Shown here: piece after piece, positions 63,475 to 64,000 of the stretch
Layout: each line of letters starts with the position of its first letter
Position numbering within the stretch: position 1 is the stretch's first letter
Assembly: GCF_009766005.1 (NCBI RefSeq)
Contig: NZ_LMUK01000041.1
Span: forward strand, 1 to 64,000
DNA length: 64,000 bases
Direction of reading: 5' to 3'
From: Bradyrhizobium sp. S69
GTDB taxonomy: Bacteria > Pseudomonadota > Alphaproteobacteria > Rhizobiales > Xanthobacteraceae
Program-made: the position numbers and the translations under genes
Notes under the pieces: generated by a model
The model's database searches: none
What the model was told of the DNA's origin: nothing
Seen by the model: the letters and a program-made list of their open reading frames with translations, nothing else

Positions 63475-64000
63475 CAGCTCGCCGCCCTCTGCTCACCAAG
63501 CTCCTGGAAAAATGAATGCACGTCGGCCGGCTTTTTGTAAATCGGCGAAATCGCCTCCGGCGCGAAGTCGTCGACCTCGACCACCTTCGCCACCGCGTCA
63601 TGCGCGGCGGCGAGCCGTTCACCCTCGGCCTGCGTGATGACGCCCTGCTTCACGGCGTCCTGCCAGTCATGCAGGTGCGCCGCGCGCATCTTCTTGGCGA
63701 TATCCTCTGCGGCCGTGACCAACAAAAACGCCTTTTCCAACCGCGCGACGCCGCCATCGTCATCGACCTGTGACAAATCCGGCGTCAACCGGTCACGCGC
63801 CGCCGATGGCTCCAGCACCAACTGCGCGCATTGATGGGTCACACGGTCGGAGGGACCGAGCACGCGAGCGCCGAATGGCTGGATCAGGAATTTCAACAGG
63901 ATGCCGACAAAGCGGTTGGGCATATTCGCCAGGATTTCGGCGAACCGCATTTCGATGGTCTTGAAGCCGCTCGCCATGCACCATTCAAGGGCTGCGAAAT
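63474..64000 (-). CDS. fadE: Acyl-CoA dehydrogenase FadE, C-terminal part (5' end outside window)
   Basis: Only the C-terminal part, about 175 codons, is inside the window; the open frame continues past 64000 with no start (it reads FAALEWCMASGFKTIEMRF across the first internal ATG). This matches the C-terminal DUF1974 region of bacterial FadE, which makes the first trans-2-enoyl-CoA step. It is coupled to the thiolase gene, so the order is fadE, thiolase, fadB, thioesterase. Confidence 0.85.
   Translation of the reverse strand, partial: FAALEWCMASGFKTIEMRFAEILANMPNRFVGILLKFLIQPFGARVLGPSDRVTHQCAQLVLEPSAARDRLTPDLSQVDDDGGVARLEKAFLLVTAAEDIAKKMRAAHLHDWQDAVKQGVITQAEGERLAAAHDAVAKVVEVDDFAPEAISPIYKKPADVHSFFQELGEQRAAS

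Overview
The window reads as chromosomal DNA of a high-GC alphaproteobacterium, most likely Bradyrhizobium or a close relative in the Nitrobacteraceae. Supporting signs are the cytochrome b/c1 fusion gene (fbcH) behind a Rieske gene, a fused trpE(G) behind a leaderless trpL attenuator, a rhizobial-type glp operon (glpR-D-S-T-P-Q-U-V), and many scattered palindromic intergenic repeats. No transposase, phage gene, tRNA, rRNA or CRISPR array was recognised.

Layout. 0.1-3 kb: apt, trpE(G), trp attenuator, trpL and its promoter (minus strand). 3.2-5.2 kb: extradiol-type VOC dioxygenase and a dienelactone hydrolase, with repeat copies. 5.4-8.1 kb: bc1 complex genes fbcH and petA with a strong terminator. 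8.4-11.8 kb: trmL, queE, a queD-like gene, hemF and a HAD phosphatase. 11.8-16.6 kb: an orphan membrane-anchored protein, then a compact minus-strand run (DUF1285, CoA pyrophosphatase, DUF6111, cca, TauE/SafE) whose genes overlap by a few bases. 16.8-23.8 kb: moxR, DUF58, BatA/DUF4159 and a large membrane protein, all plus strand. 23.9-26.9 kb: a Zur-box-controlled DUF2946 plus TonB receptor pair. 26.9-32.3 kb: assorted enzymes and membrane proteins. 32.3-35.7 kb: isocitrate lyase divergent from a ScfR/RamB-type regulator. 35.7-36.5 kb: a gene-free stretch with palindromic repeats and a strongly folded element. 36.5-40.8 kb: a TetR regulator with a molybdenum hydroxylase (fused FeS-Mo subunit plus FAD/4Fe-4S subunit). 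40.8-49.2 kb: small proteins, an SDR, an HtrA-like pseudoprotease overlapping a mini-LuxR gene, a lytic transglycosylase, DUF1993, Old Yellow Enzyme, TPR and DUF6065 proteins. 49.4-58.6 kb: the glycerol ABC uptake and catabolism operon. 58.7-64 kb: small proteins, a thioesterase and a beta-oxidation run fadB-thiolase-fadE (fadE cut by the right edge).

Working together: glpSTPQUV import glycerol for GlpD under GlpR; fadE/thiolase/fadB feed acetyl-CoA to the glyoxylate shunt enzyme AceA, with the divergent ScfR-like gene as the probable acyl-CoA-sensing regulator.

Most worth following up: the GlpS/GlpT ATPase pair with one consensus and one degenerate ATP site, the HtrA-like pseudoprotease/LuxR pair, the Zur box before the DUF2946-TonB pair, the folded element at about 36.02-36.40 kb, the QueD homologue lacking the catalytic cysteine, and a dispersed repeat that encodes the C-terminal tail of GlpS.
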